DNA from: Symsagittifera roscoffensis
Lineage: Eukaryota > Xenacoelomorpha > Acoela > Convolutidae
Length of the DNA stretch: 64,000 nucleotides
NCBI RefSeq assembly: GCF_963678635.1
Contig: NC_087065.1
Coordinates: 78,811,396-78,875,395 of the forward strand
Direction of reading: 5' to 3'
Within the stretch, counting starts at the first letter, position 1. Every line of letters begins with the position of its first letter. Made by a program: the position numbers and the translations under genes. Below the pieces are notes generated by a model. The model searched no databases, was not told where the DNA came from, and saw nothing but the letters and a program-made list of their open reading frames with translations. Positions 43,892 through 54,692 of the stretch are shown here, one piece after another.

Positions 43892-46870
43892 TTGGCGAAT
43901 GAGCCTGGATTGGGAAGTTCTAGGACCTACCAACCTGGTGAGATGCCTATGCCCTCCAAACCCAAACCTGGGTTGACGAGGATGCATCGGGAGATGAACA
44001 GCGAGGCGACCTCGTCTGGTTCACCACTGAGAGCAGCTGTGCCACCAAAAAGGGCGAAAGTAGCACAGAAAGTTCAGACGAACCAAACCATGCAAGATCT
44101 GGATGAGATGAACGATGAACTGAAAAGTACGAAGAAGCAGCTGGACGAGATGACCAAAAGTATGCTCCAGATGGAGGAAGATCGGGACATGTGGAGAAAG
44201 TTGTTTGAAGATTGCAACAAAAAGCAAGGTCAAGAGATTGAGCGCTTGAGGCAGGACTACAAAGAGCAATCGGAGCAGATGGCGTTGACAACGGCCGTGG
44301 AGAAAGTGATACCTGCAAGGGATATTCCTCGTGGGCAGTCCCCGATGGAGCTCTTGACGCCTCGAGAAATGAGTCAAACAACGGAGACACGACTCCCAGT
44401 AGAGACAAATCGAGTAACGATCCCGGATCCTAGTGACACCTTGGGTGACCCCGTCGTGGAACAGACAGTGAGGCAGCTGATAGAGATAGCTGGACGACTG
44501 GTCGCTAACAAGAATGCGCCAGGTTCCGGGTTGACTGCACCCTATGGAACGATTGACGACACGGGCAGAGTGCGACTCTCCCAGACCGTGATCAGACAGG
44601 GGATAAGTGGCGTGAAACCACTCATGGGGAGCTCGAGAATCCCAGAGAGGAAAGTACGGAAGATGCCAGCGAAGAAAGTGTCTCGCATAATAGACGTGCA
44701 AAAGAATAATCAATTGAAATATAATTTCACGGGAGTTCCGGAGACAGATCCGAGGGCCTGCTTCAACCGAGCTACTTGGAGCCCGGCTGTAAACCTGCAG
44801 CAACCACCACTCGGGACATCTCATCTGATACTAGGAGACAGCTTGGTCAGAGTGCTGTCTAATTTGAGGACCTCGTGGGTCACCACGGTGATGGCCTTTG
44901 GAGGCGCGACGATAGCCCAATTATATCGGATGGTGGAACTGATGAATCCAGGGAGGATTCCCAATGTGATGATCTTAGTTGGGACGAATGACATCTCCAG
45001 ACGTTCAGATGAGCAGGAAGCACTATGGGAGTCAATGATGGTGTGTTTGCTTAAGACCGTCTGGCAGAAATTCAATTGCGCGGTACTGACCGTTTGCACT
45101 GTGCCAATGAATACGAGAAGCCTGAAAGCATCAGGAAGAAGGCACAACGAGGGAGTCGTCAGGTGGAATAACATCCTGAGGAACCTCGCAAGTCGAAACG
45201 CCGGAAGAATGATCCTCATGGACATCAAACATGAGTTGAGAGCTATGGATCAGGCCAGACTGACCACGGACGGCATCCACTTCGACAGTATCGAAGGACA
45301 AGCTTGGTTGAATCGAGTGTTCCAAGAGCGGTTGGACGAGCTGGAGGCAGAACTCTTTGACACAGGAGTGCTGAAGGAGGAAGGAACAATGAGTGACGCG
45401 GTGATTACCACCTTTGTGCCTCCTAGCCTGGAAACACGCTTGGGTACGGTCCCGGCCGTCACGAACTACAGGCAACAAAGCTCCAGCGAACCAGGTCAAC
45501 GGACCGACGTACAGGATCGATTGGGAGAGGCACCGATGAGGAGAACCATCCATCCTAGGAGAAGAATAGGACCTGTCAACCCAATCGAAGAGACAGCCGG
45601 CACGTCTAGATCAGACACTAGATCGGAGACGACAAGTAACAGTCGAGAGGAGAGACGTCCGAGCAGAGGCTCGTTGATGTGGTCAAGACCCATACCGTCT
45701 CCCTGGCATATATACAAAGACGAGCTAATGAAGCTGGATCTCCAGAGAGTAAGCTTCATCGAAGATGCGAGGAGGATGCTGAATGGAGCGACGCTATCCG
45801 TCAGCAGATTGTACTCGATAACCGGCGTAGACTGGTTGATAGCCGCTAGCATAAATTTCAGCTCCACGACGGCCTTGAGATTTGCTGACTTGGAGGGACT
45901 GCCCTCTAACAACATGATGGGACCAGTGAATGCGAGACCATTGCAAGATGTGAGGTTGAATCATGATGAGGGGAATCGTGAAGAGAGACCAGGAAGATTC
46001 CCGACGACGAGAGCGCCGATTGGACAACACGTGAAGATATTCAGGCAGCTGACGACACCCCCTGGTCATGTGAAGGAAAGAGTATACCCAAAACTAGTGA
46101 ACCAAGATGGCGATGCCCAAAGATATGGCGGATTGACAGCGATAAAGAAAGATGAGACCATCTTCGCCGCCTACGACAAGGCAGAAATGAGGAAGGCCAA
46201 GATTATGGTAGTAGCGAATTCAGAGTTCATGTACAACTCCAAGTCTTTGTTTTGGCCGGACGTCATAATGTTGGCAGAGGTCGACTTAGACTTACTGCAA
46301 TCGATATCTTTGGCTATAGGTGTGCAAAAGCAGACGGACATGAACCCAATTACGATTGTGTTTGCTGGCATCAATGACCATCTACACAGTAGAGGTTTTC
46401 TGAGCAGACTCAGATATCCTACAACAGCAGAAAACGCTGTATGGCCAGCGATAAAAGATATCCTTGAGTCGATGGGTGAAGTGGTGGACGCGACGAAGGA
46501 GGGGTCATTCAATAAAGTGACACTGAGAGTAGTATTCGCGTTGTCTCCGGGATATGCACATCTCCCGGATGGACTGAAATTTGTGTATGCGATTGTGGCC
46601 TTACTTTCGGAAGGAAAATATGATGTGATCATATCAGCCCCGAATCGCATGATAGAGATGGAGAACCTGAGGCCACTAAAGGCTGAACTGCCTGCAGTGT
46701 GGTCAGATATCTCAAACGCGATGAGAGGATTCAAGGACCATGCGCTACACATGTTAGTGTTGGACGAGGTGCTGGGGTTGGAACTGTCCAATTTCAGTCG
46801 ACAACTCAAACTGAAACCGGGAATAGACGACGACCATCGAGTGATCGCGGCAATGTCCAACGACTTATAG
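43892..46870 (+). CDS. SGNH/GDSL esterase-like protein of the retroelement, two SGNH modules
   Basis: The frame is open from 43862. The first ATG is at 43943, and upstream fusion to the 92-residue frame is likely. There is a coiled coil at about 65-130. The first SGNH hydrolase domain (about 305-490) has all four blocks: GDSLVR (S317), GGATI (G338), GTNDIS (N366) and DGIHF (D460, H463), so it should be a competent esterase or acyl-hydrolase. A basic Ser/Thr-rich linker (about 500-620) follows. A second module (about 770-960) keeps the layout but not the chemistry: NSEF replaces GDS (S777), GIND keeps N828, and DGLKF replaces DGxH. GDSL-type frames are known in some LINEs and in rotifer telomeric retroelements; their role is unclear. 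The stop codon is supplied by the telomeric repeat, so the C-terminus may be truncated. Confidence 0.82.
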   Translation: MANEPGLGSSRTYQPGEMPMPSKPKPGLTRMHREMNSEATSSGSPLRAAVPPKRAKVAQKVQTNQTMQDLDEMNDELKSTKKQLDEMTKSMLQMEEDRDMWRKLFEDCNKKQGQEIERLRQDYKEQSEQMALTTAVEKVIPARDIPRGQSPMELLTPREMSQTTETRLPVETNRVTIPDPSDTLGDPVVEQTVRQLIEIAGRLVANKNAPGSGLTAPYGTIDDTGRVRLSQTVIRQGISGVKPLMGSSRIPERKVRKMPAKKVSRIIDVQKNNQLKYNFTGVPETDPRACFNRATWSPAVNLQQPPLGTSHLILGDSLVRVLSNLRTSWVTTVMAFGGATIAQLYRMVELMNPGRIPNVMILVGTNDISRRSDEQEALWESMMVCLLKTVWQKFNCAVLTVCTVPMNTRSLKASGRRHNEGVVRWNNILRNLASRNAGRMILMDIKHELRAMDQARLTTDGIHFDSIEGQAWLNRVFQERLDELEAELFDTGVLKEEGTMSDAVITTFVPPSLETRLGTVPAVTNYRQQSSSEPGQRTDVQDRLGEAPMRRTIHPRRRIGPVNPIEETAGTSRSDTRSETTSNSREERRPSRGSLMWSRPIPSPWHIYKDELMKLDLQRVSFIEDARRMLNGATLSVSRLYSITGVDWLIAASINFSSTTALRFADLEGLPSNNMMGPVNARPLQDVRLNHDEGNREERPGRFPTTRAPIGQHVKIFRQLTTPPGHVKERVYPKLVNQDGDAQRYGGLTAIKKDETIFAAYDKAEMRKAKIMVVANSEFMYNSKSLFWPDVIMLAEVDLDLLQSISLAIGVQKQTDMNPITIVFAGINDHLHSRGFLSRLRYPTTAENAVWPAIKDILESMGEVVDATKEGSFNKVTLRVVFALSPGYAHLPDGLKFVYAIVALLSEGKYDVIISAPNRMIEMENLRPLKAELPAVWSDISNAMRGFKDHALHMLVLDEVLGLELSNFSRQLKLKPGIDDDHRVIAAMSNDL

Positions 46871-47779
46871 GGTTAGGGTTAGGGTTAGGGTTAGGGTTAG
46901 GGTTAGGGTTAGGGTTAGGGTTAGGGTTAGGGTTAGGGTTAGGGTTAGGGTTAGGGTTAGGGTTAGGGTTAGGGTTAGGGTTAGGGTTAGGGTTAGGGTT
47001 AGGGTTAGGGTTAGGGTTAGGGTTAGGGTTAGGGTTAGGGTTAGGGTTAGGGTTAGGGTTAGGGTTAGGGTTAGGGTTAGGGTTAGGGTTAGGGTTAGGG
47101 TTAGGGTTAGGGTTAGGGTTAGGGTTAGGGTTAGGGTTAGGGTTAGGGTTAGGGTTAGGGTTAGGGTTAGGGTTAGGGTTAGGGTTAGGGTTAGGGTTAG
47201 GGTTAGGGTTAGGGTTAGGGTTAGGGTTAGGGTTAGGGTTAGGGTTAGGGTTAGGGTTAGGGTTAGGGTTAGGGTTAGGGTTAGGGTTAGGGTTAGGGTT
47301 AGGGTTAGGGTTAGGGTTAGGGTTAGGGTTAGGGTTAGGGTTAGGGTTAGGGTTAGGGTTAGGGTTAGGGTTAGGGTTAGGGTTAGGGTTAGGGTTAGGG
47401 TTAGGGTTAGGGTTAGGGTTAGGGTTAGGGTTAGGGTTAGGGTTAGGGTTAGGGTTAGGGTTAGGGTTAGGGTTAGGGTTAGGGTTAGGGTTAGGGTTAG
47501 GGTTAGGGTTAGGGTTAGGGTTAGGGTTAGGGTTAGGGTTAGGGTTAGGGTTAGGGTTAGGGTTAGGGTTAGGGTTAGGGTTAGGGTTAGGGTTAGGGTT
47601 AGGGTTAGGGTTAGGGTTAGGGTTAGGGTTAGGGTTAGGGTTAGGGTTAGGGTTAGGGTTAGGGTTAGGGTTAGGGTTAGGGTTAGGGTTAGGGTTAGGG
47701 TTAGGGTTAGGGTTAGGGTTAGGGTTAGGGTTAGGGTTAGGGTTAGGGTTAGGGTTAGGGTTAGGGTTAGGGTTAGGGT
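46867..47779 (+). repeat. Interstitial telomeric tract 1, (TTAGGG)n, 913 bp
   Basis: About 152 head-to-tail TTAGGG units have no variant that I could see. The G-rich strand points right, as at a right-hand chromosome end. The left junction is inside the stop codon of the SGNH frame (CTTA|TAGGG). The right junction reads TTAGGGTCCTACCC and then an inverted AAGTCGTTTT. Long reading frames of alternating Leu-Gly, Val-Arg or Thr-Leu are translation artefacts. Confidence 0.97.
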
Positions 47780-47786
47780 CCTACCC

Positions 47787-47973
47787 AAGTCGTTTTCTGA
47801 GTAGGGCCGTTTTCAAAAAACGACTTTGTGCGGGATTTTATATACTCAGAAAACGATCGCAGAAAACGACTCGGTCTGACTGTTCTCAGAAAACGACTTC
47901 AAAAAACGACTTAGGGTCAGACCCTAGTGTTAGGGTCAGAAAATGGCAGAGTTTTTTCAAAAAACGACTTGGG
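47787..47973 (+). repeat. Motif-A cluster: seven AAAACGACTT sites beside the telomeric tract
   Basis: One inverted copy (AAGTCGTTTT, 47787) is followed by six direct copies near 47817, 47850 (variant AAAACGATCG), 47864, 47891, 47903 and 47962. The flanks are mostly TC or CTC before the word and TG, TC or AG after it. It occupies the same place relative to the telomeric tract as the motif-B cluster at 54516-54692. Confidence 0.85.
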
Positions 47974-48734
47974 GTCAAAAAAACCAAAAAACAGCTAAAT
48001 TGGTCAGAATATCATAGGAAAACCGGTAGAAGTTATGAAAATTGGTCTGAAACCCCAAAAAACGTCAAAAAACCCAGAGAAACGATCAAAAACACCAAAA
48101 CCACCAAAAATACGAATAAAAACGTAAAACACGTAAATTGGTCAAAAATTAAGAGGAAAACTGCCAAAAGTATGAAAATTGGTCTGAAACACCAAATTGT
48201 ACCAAAATACTCAGGGGAACCACCAAAACATCAAAAATACCAAAAATAGCGAAAACAAGTAAGGTCGTTATGAAAAATTAGGGAAATAACCAAAAATGGT
48301 CTCTAAATACAAAAAAAGCCCAAAAAACCAGAAAACTCAAAAAAACCGCTTATATCATTGAAAAAAAAGCTGAAAGCAATAAAAATTGGTCTGAAACCCC
48401 AGAAAACGTCAAAACCCTCAGAGAAACAGTCTAAAACACCAAAATCACCAAAAATACGAAAAAAAACGTGAAACCCGTAAATTGGTCAAAAATCATGAGA
48501 AAAACTGCTAAAAGTATGAAAATTGGTCTGAAACCCCAAAATGTAAGAAATTACTCAATGGAACCATCAAAAAATTTAAGAAACCGAGAATAACGAAAAC
48601 AAATAAAGTCGTTATCAAAAAATATGGAAAAAACCAAAAACGGTCTCTAACACCAAAAAAAGCTGTCTCCAACACCAAAAAAAATCAAAAAACACAAAAA
48701 ACCGCTTAAATCATGAAAAAAAACTGGAAGTTAT
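47974..48734. other. A-rich subtelomeric flank, internally repetitive
   Basis: Short blocks recur, such as AAATTGGTC(a/t).AA, ATGAAAATTGGTCTGAAAC and AACACCAAAA.CACCAAAAAT, at intervals of about 355-360 bp (for example 48110-48190 and 48455-48535). There is no coding sequence. It has the same role and similar word structure as 54693-55857 but different details. Confidence 0.7.
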
Positions 48735-51700
48735 GAACATTGTTTTTGTTTGCGCTTGAATATAGAACCATATATGTGTTTATCAGACAAGTCAGGGCCG
48801 GGAAGAGTCATTGAGCGTTTATTCAGACAATAACAACGTCGTTTCAAGAGGAAAGTTTTTTTGAAATGGCTCAAAAATCACCAAATTACCCGATTTCTTC
48901 CTGAAAACCCGTTTTTTGATCATTTTTTTCCCTCTGGGTCTCTACATAGGTCCTTTTTTGAGTTTATTGGTAATCTGAGACAAAGAGAGCCTCAGTGAGC
49001 TTCGTTGCAAACAAAAATATCAAAGTTATATAGGGAAAATTGTTTGTCTAAATCGAAGTTAGTATTCACTTTATAAAATAATAAAAAAACACAAGTGTAA
49101 TGAACTTCGGTTAAAAATTTACTTTCTCCCATAAAACTTAAATTTTACTAACTGATACTAAGCAGAGTAATTTTGTGCCGACAGGGAATACTTTAAATAC
49201 GAAATTATATGATGATTAAATTGCTCAGAACTTGGTAACTGGCTTTCTCCTTAAGCAACCTATTTTTGTGAACATTCTTTTTTCTTGAGCTTCAATATAG
49301 AAATATATATATCTATTTACCAGAGCTGCCAGGGCTGGAAAGTGTCGATGAGCGTATATTTGGACAATAAAAACGTCATTTCAAGAGGAAAGTTTTTTTG
49401 AAATGGCTCAAAAACCACCAAATTACTCGATTTCTTCCTAAAAAACCGTTTCTTGATCAATTTTTTTATCTCTGGGTCTCTATATAGGTTCTTTTTTGAG
49501 TTTATTGGTAATCTGAGACCAAAGTAGCCTCAATGAGCTTCGTTGCAGACAAAAATATCAAAGTTATATAGGGAAAATTGTTTTTCTAAATTGAAGTTGG
49601 TATTCACTTTATAAAATAATAAAAAAACACAAGTGTAATGAGCTTCGGTTAAATTTTTTTTTCTCCCATAAAACTTAATTTTTTTTGTCTGATACTAAGC
49701 ATAGTAGTTTTGTGCCGACAGGGAATACTTTAAATACGAAATTATACGATGATTTAATTGCTCAGAACTTGGTAACTGGCTTTCTCCTTAAGCAATCTAA
49801 TTTTGTGAACATTGTTTTTTCTTGAGCTTCAATATAGAACCATATATGTGTTTATCAGAGCTGTCAGGGCCGGAAAAAGTCCATGGGCGTACATTCGGAC
49901 AATAAAAACGTCCTTTCAAGAGGAAAGTTTTTTTGAAATGGCTCAAAAACCACCAAATTACTCGTTTTCTTCCTGAAAACCCGTTTTCTGATCATTTTTT
50001 CCCATCTTTATCTCTATATAGGTCCTTTTTTGAGTTTATTGGTAATCTGAGACCATGATAGCGTCAATGCGCTTTGTTGCAGACAAAAATATCAAAGTTA
50101 AATAAGGAAAATTGTTTGTCTAAATCGAAGTTAGTATTCACTTCATAAAATATTAAAAAAGCTTAAGTGTAATGAACTTCGGTTAAAAAATTTTTTTCTC
50201 CAATAAAACTTAAATTTTACTGTCTGATACTAAGCATAGTATTTTTGTGCTGACAGGGAATACTTTAAATACGAAATTATACGATGATTTAATTGCTCAG
50301 AACTTGGTAACTGGCTTTCTCCTTAAGCAATCTAATTTTGTGAACATTGTTTTTTCTTGAGCTTCAATATAGAACCACATATGTGTTTATCAGAGCTGTC
50401 AGGGCCGGAAAAAGTCAATGGGCGTACATTCGGACAATAAAAACGTCATTTCAAGAGGAAAGTTTTTTTGAAATGGCTCTAAAACCACCAAACTACTCGA
50501 TTTCTTCCTGAAAACCCGTTTTCTGATCATTTTTTCCCATCTGTATCTCTATATAGGTCCTTTTTTGAGTTTATTGGTAATCTGAGACCATGATAGCGTC
50601 AATGAGCTTTGTTGCAGACAAAAATATCAAAGTTAAATGAGGAAAATTGTTTGTCTAAATATAAGTTAGTATTCACTTTATAAAATATTAAAAAAAAAAC
50701 AAGTGTAATGAACTTCGGTTAAAAAGTTTTTTTTCTCCAATAAAACTTAAATTTTACTGTCTGATACTAAGCATAGTATATTTGTGCCGACAGGGAATAC
50801 TTTAAATACGAAATTATACGATGATTTAATTGCTCAGAACTTGGTAACTGGCTTTCTCCTTAAGCAATCTAATTTTGTGAACATTGTTTTTTCTTGAGCT
50901 TCAATATAGAACTATATATGTGTTTATCAGAGCTGTCAGGGCCGGAAAAAGTCAATGGGCGTACATTCGGACAATAAAACCGTCATTTCAAGAGGATAGT
51001 TTTTTGAAATGGCTCAAAAACCACCAAATTACTCGATTTCTTCCTGAAAACCCGTTTTCTGATCATTGTTTCCCATCTGTATCTCTATATAGGTCCTTTT
51101 TTGAGTTTATTGTTAATCTGAGACCATGATTGAGCTTTGTTGCAGACAAAAATATCAAAGTTATATAAGGAAAATTGTTTGACTAAATCGAAGTTAGTAT
51201 TCACTTTAGAAAATAACAAAAAAACACAAGTGATATGAACTTCAGTTAAAAAATTTTTTTCTCCCATAAAACTTAAATTTTACTGTCTCATACTAAGCAT
51301 AGTAATTTTGTGCCGACAGGGAATACTTTAAATACGAAATTATACGATAATTTAATTGCTCAGAACTTAGTAACTGGCTTTCTCCTTAAGCAACCTAATT
51401 TTGTGAACATTGTTTTTTCTTGAGCTTCAATATAGAACCACATATGTGTTTATCAGAGCTGTCAGGGCCGGAAAGAGTCAATGAACGTACATTCGGACAA
51501 TGAAAACGTCATTTCAAGAGAAAAGTTTTTTTGAAATGGCTCAAAAACCACCAAATTACTTGATTTCTTCCTAAAAACCCGTTTTCTGATCAATTTTTTT
51601 CCTCTGGGTCTACATATAGGTCCTTTTTTGAGTTTAATGGTAATCTGAGACCAAAATAGCGTCACTGAACTTCGTTGCAGACAGAAATATCAAAGTTATA

Positions 51701-52240
51701 TAGGGAAAATTGTTTGTCTAAATCGAAGTTAGTATTCACTTTATAAAATATTAAAAAACCACAAGTGTAGTGAACTTCGGTTAAAAAAATTTTTTCTCCC
51801 ATAAAACTCAAATTTTACTGGCTGATACTAAGCATAGTATTTTTTTTTCCGACAGGGAGTACTTTAAATACGATTTTATACGATGATTTAATTGCTCAGA
51901 ACTTGCTATATGGCTTTCTCCTTAAGAAACCTAATTTTAAGAACAATGTTTTTTTTGAGCTTCAATGTAGAACCATATATGTGATTATCAGATTTGCCAG
52001 GGCTAGAAAGAGCAGTTGAGCGTATATTGGGACAATAACCACGTCAATTCAGGAGGAAAATTGTTTTGAAATGGCTCAAAAATCATCAAATTACCCGATT
52101 TCTTCTTAAAAACCCATTTTCTGATCAGCTTTTTTTCCTCTGGATCTCTGTTTATTCCCTTTTTTGAATTTATCGGTAATCTGAGACCAAAACAGCGTCA
52201 AAAAGTTTGTGTGTGCTGAACAGGGAACATTTTAAATACA
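48735..52240 (+). repeat. 535-bp subtelomeric tandem repeat, block 1
   Basis: About six and a half copies start near 48735, 49270, 49807, 50341, 50878 and 51403, with the last one diverged. Landmarks are GAGCTTCAATATAGAACCATATATG, CAGGGCCGGAA(a/g)(a/g)AGTCA, TTTTTTTGAAATGGCTC, CTCTATATAGGTCC, GCAGACAAAAATATCAAAGTTA and GCTCAGAACTTGGTAACTGGC. There is no conserved frame across copies. The first copy has the variant GTTTGCGCTTGAAT, shared only with the start of block 3 (60146). Confidence 0.93.
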
Positions 52241-53759
52241 AAATTTTACGATGGTAGTGTTTTGGAAAAATGAAATATTCAAAAACATCACATAAACCGT
52301 AAAAATCGCATTTGACCCAAGTTCAAATTTGAGCTGTTTAGCAGAATTGAAAATTATTATCATTAGCATTCCTGAAGAGCTCTAACAAAGTATGAGGCAG
52401 ATATAGACTGACTTTTTCTGGTTCAAAACGCTAACTATCTAACCCTAGGGAAAAACCTAACCCTAATTTCAATTTTACTCTTAAAAAATGTAATTCGAGA
52501 TTAAGATCAGACTTTCCTTCAGCTTTAAGTTTTGGTCACAATTTTTGTATATTCTACTACTTAATAAGTAACATTCGACCTCAATTGTGCCAAGTTGGCC
52601 GTTATACTCGAAAAAAAAGGTGTTTCCAATGATTTTAAAAGTTTTGAAAGCGTTTTTCCTAAAAATCAGTTTTCGTGAAATATAGGCATTTTTACCCAAT
52701 TTTTCGGAAGACTGTCATCATGAGCGCTACTAGGGCTGAATACCCAACTTGTGTAGAGCTCTCATGCTCAATTTTGTGCATGTGATCCAATTGGGTGCAA
52801 AGAAATCATCAATTGGGCCAAATATCGAGTTAGCCCTAACATTTGCGTTTGGCCCAAGTGAAAATTTGAGCTGCTTAGCAGAATTGAAAAATAACATATT
52901 TAGCATTCCCGGATAGCTCTGAGAAAGTCGGATGCAGATATAGACTTAGTTTTTCTGGTTCAAAACGCTAAATATCTAACCCTAGGGTAAAACCTAACCC
53001 TAATTTCGAGTTTTATACTCAAAAAACGACTTTTTCAGGGATTTTTTTTTTCAAAAATTCAATGAGCGTTTTTTTCATCCAAAAACTGTTCTGATGCAAA
53101 AAACAACATGCGCATCGTGTTCTACGTTCAAAATTGGGTATAGGGAGGTATTTTAACAAATATGTTTATTGTGAACTTTTCTGATGTGTTATTGACTAGT
53201 TCCGAGTCGGGTTGTCAGAGTTACTACACTTCACTGGAGATTTTTTGGTTAGGGTTAGAAAAGTTTTCGGAAAATTTTTTAAAGCATTCTATCGGTAAGT
53301 TCAGCCCAAATAATGACCAGCACCATCGAGTTTTTGAAAATCGGAGTGTTTTTCGTTGAGAAATGATTTTTTCAAAAATTGGACCCTAACCCTAAAATTT
53401 CTGCTAGCCCTAAGTTTGGTTTTTCTCTCATAACTTTTTAAATACTTTTTCAAATCTTAAAAGCGACATATGGCTGGAAAGAACGTGGTCAGGAGATGTC
53501 AAATAAGCCCACAAACATGTCTTTGCAACAATTTGGTGAAAATTACGGCTAACCCCAAAATCGTCAAAAAACGACTTTTTCTAGCCCTAAATTTTGTAAA
53601 ATGTGTTTTTTTGCAATTTTTTGGTGGGCCTGAGGTCCCAATGACCAATAAAGCTTATAAACCAAGTTTCAGTCTTTTCTGACCATGGGAACACAGTTTT
53701 TTAGGCTAGCCCCAAAAAAGTTTGGGACAGCTTGGGCCACTGTCATAAAACGACTTGGG
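52241..53759 (+). repeat. Distal segment of subtelomeric unit 1
   Basis: This segment holds an internal duplication of about 155 bp (52316-52470 and 52853-53006, 537 bp apart). Each copy ends in a CTAACCCTAGGG.AAAACCTAACCCTAATTT block, a degenerate inverted telomeric sequence. Motif-A sites lie at 53023, 53568 and 53748. The segment 53190-53760 is homologous to 59540-60093 (shared TCGGGTTGTCA, GTTACTACAC and AGATATTTTGG-like blocks). It leads straight into telomeric tract 2 through AAAACGACTTGGGTAGGG. Confidence 0.8.
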
Positions 53760-54508
53760 TAGGGTTAGGGTTAGGGTTAGGGTTAGGGTTAGGGTTAGGG
53801 TTAGGGTTAGGGTTAGGGTTAGGGTTAGGGTTAGGGTTAGGGTTAGGGTTAGGGTTAGGGTTAGGGTTAGGGTTAGGGTTAGGGTTAGGGTTAGGGTTAG
53901 GGTTAGGGTTAGGGTTAGGGTTAGGGTTAGGGTTAGGGTTAGGGTTAGGGTTAGGGTTAGGGTTAGGGTTAGGGTTAGGGTTAGGGTTAGGGTTAGGGTT
54001 AGGGTTAGGGTTAGGGTTAGGGTTAGGGTTAGGGTTAGGGTTAGGGTTAGGGTTAGGGTTAGGGTTAGGGTTAGGGTTAGGGTTAGGGTTAGGGTTAGGG
54101 TTAGGGTTAGGGTTAGGGTTAGGGTTAGGGTTAGGGTTAGGGTTAGGGTTAGGGTTAGGGTTAGGGTTAGGGTTAGGGTTAGGGTTAGGGTTAGGGTTAG
54201 GGTTAGGGTTAGGGTTAGGGTTAGGGTTAGGGTTAGGGTTAGGGTTAGGGTTAGGGTTAGGGTTAGGGTTAGGGTTAGGGTTAGGGTTAGGGTTAGGGTT
54301 AGGGTTAGGGTTAGGGTTAGGGTTAGGGTTAGGGTTAGGGTTAGGGTTAGGGTTAGGGTTAGGGTTAGGGTTAGGGTTAGGGTTAGGGTTAGGGTTAGGG
54401 TTAGGGTTAGGGTTAGGGTTAGGGTTAGGGTTAGGGTTAGGGTTAGGGTTAGGGTTAGGGTTAGGGTTAGGGTTAGGGTTAGGGTTAGGGTTAGGGTTAG
54501 GGTTAGGG
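53760..54508 (+). repeat. Interstitial telomeric tract 2, (TTAGGG)n, 749 bp
   Basis: About 125 perfect units lie in the same orientation as tract 1. The left junction is AAAACGACTTGGG|TAGGGTTAGGG. The right junction is TTAGGGCCTTAGCCATGTCACATTTGG, where the inverted motif B begins. Confidence 0.97.
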
Positions 54509-54515
54509 CCTTAGC

Positions 54516-54692
54516 CATGTCACATTTGGACCAGGGGGAATTTCCAAATGTGACATGAGCCGGGCCAGTTTCCTGGTCCAAATGTGACATGTCTAAATGT
54601 GACATGGATTTTCCTGGTCTAAATGTGACCCCAAATGTGACATGGGTTTAAGAGTTCGGATGGGGGGTAAGAATTTGTCCAAATGTGACATG
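54516..54692 (+). repeat. Motif-B cluster: seven CAAATGTGACAT sites beside the telomeric tract
   Basis: One inverted copy (ATGTCACATTTGG, 54517) is followed by six direct copies near 54544, 54578, 54594, 54620 (variant TAAATGTGACC), 54631 and 54680. The count, the single inverted first site and the step sizes match the motif-A cluster at 47787-47973. Confidence 0.88.

Larger units (their letters stand above)
35137..46866 (+). mobile_element. Giant Ty3/gypsy-like retroelement with macro and SGNH domains
   Basis: More than 11.7 kb of related same-strand coding sequence reads gag, CCHC knuckles, protease region, RT, RNase H, integrase, macro-like domain, a 0.4-kb noncoding gap, then a third frame with SGNH esterase domains. 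RT before RNase H before integrase, and the WRGPF module after the integrase, place it in Ty3/gypsy (Metaviridae-like). This copy is inactive as read: in-frame TAG at 36737 and 42297, and three +1 frame changes near 36020, 40640 and 43870. The 5' limit is undefined. The 3' end is the junction with telomeric repeat at 46867. Confidence 0.88.

Noticed and set aside
46699-48249. Long Leu-Gly, Val-Arg and Thr-Leu dipeptide frames over the telomeric tracts (also 53706-54605)
   Set aside because: They are six-base repeats read as two codons; there is no start context or non-repeat domain.
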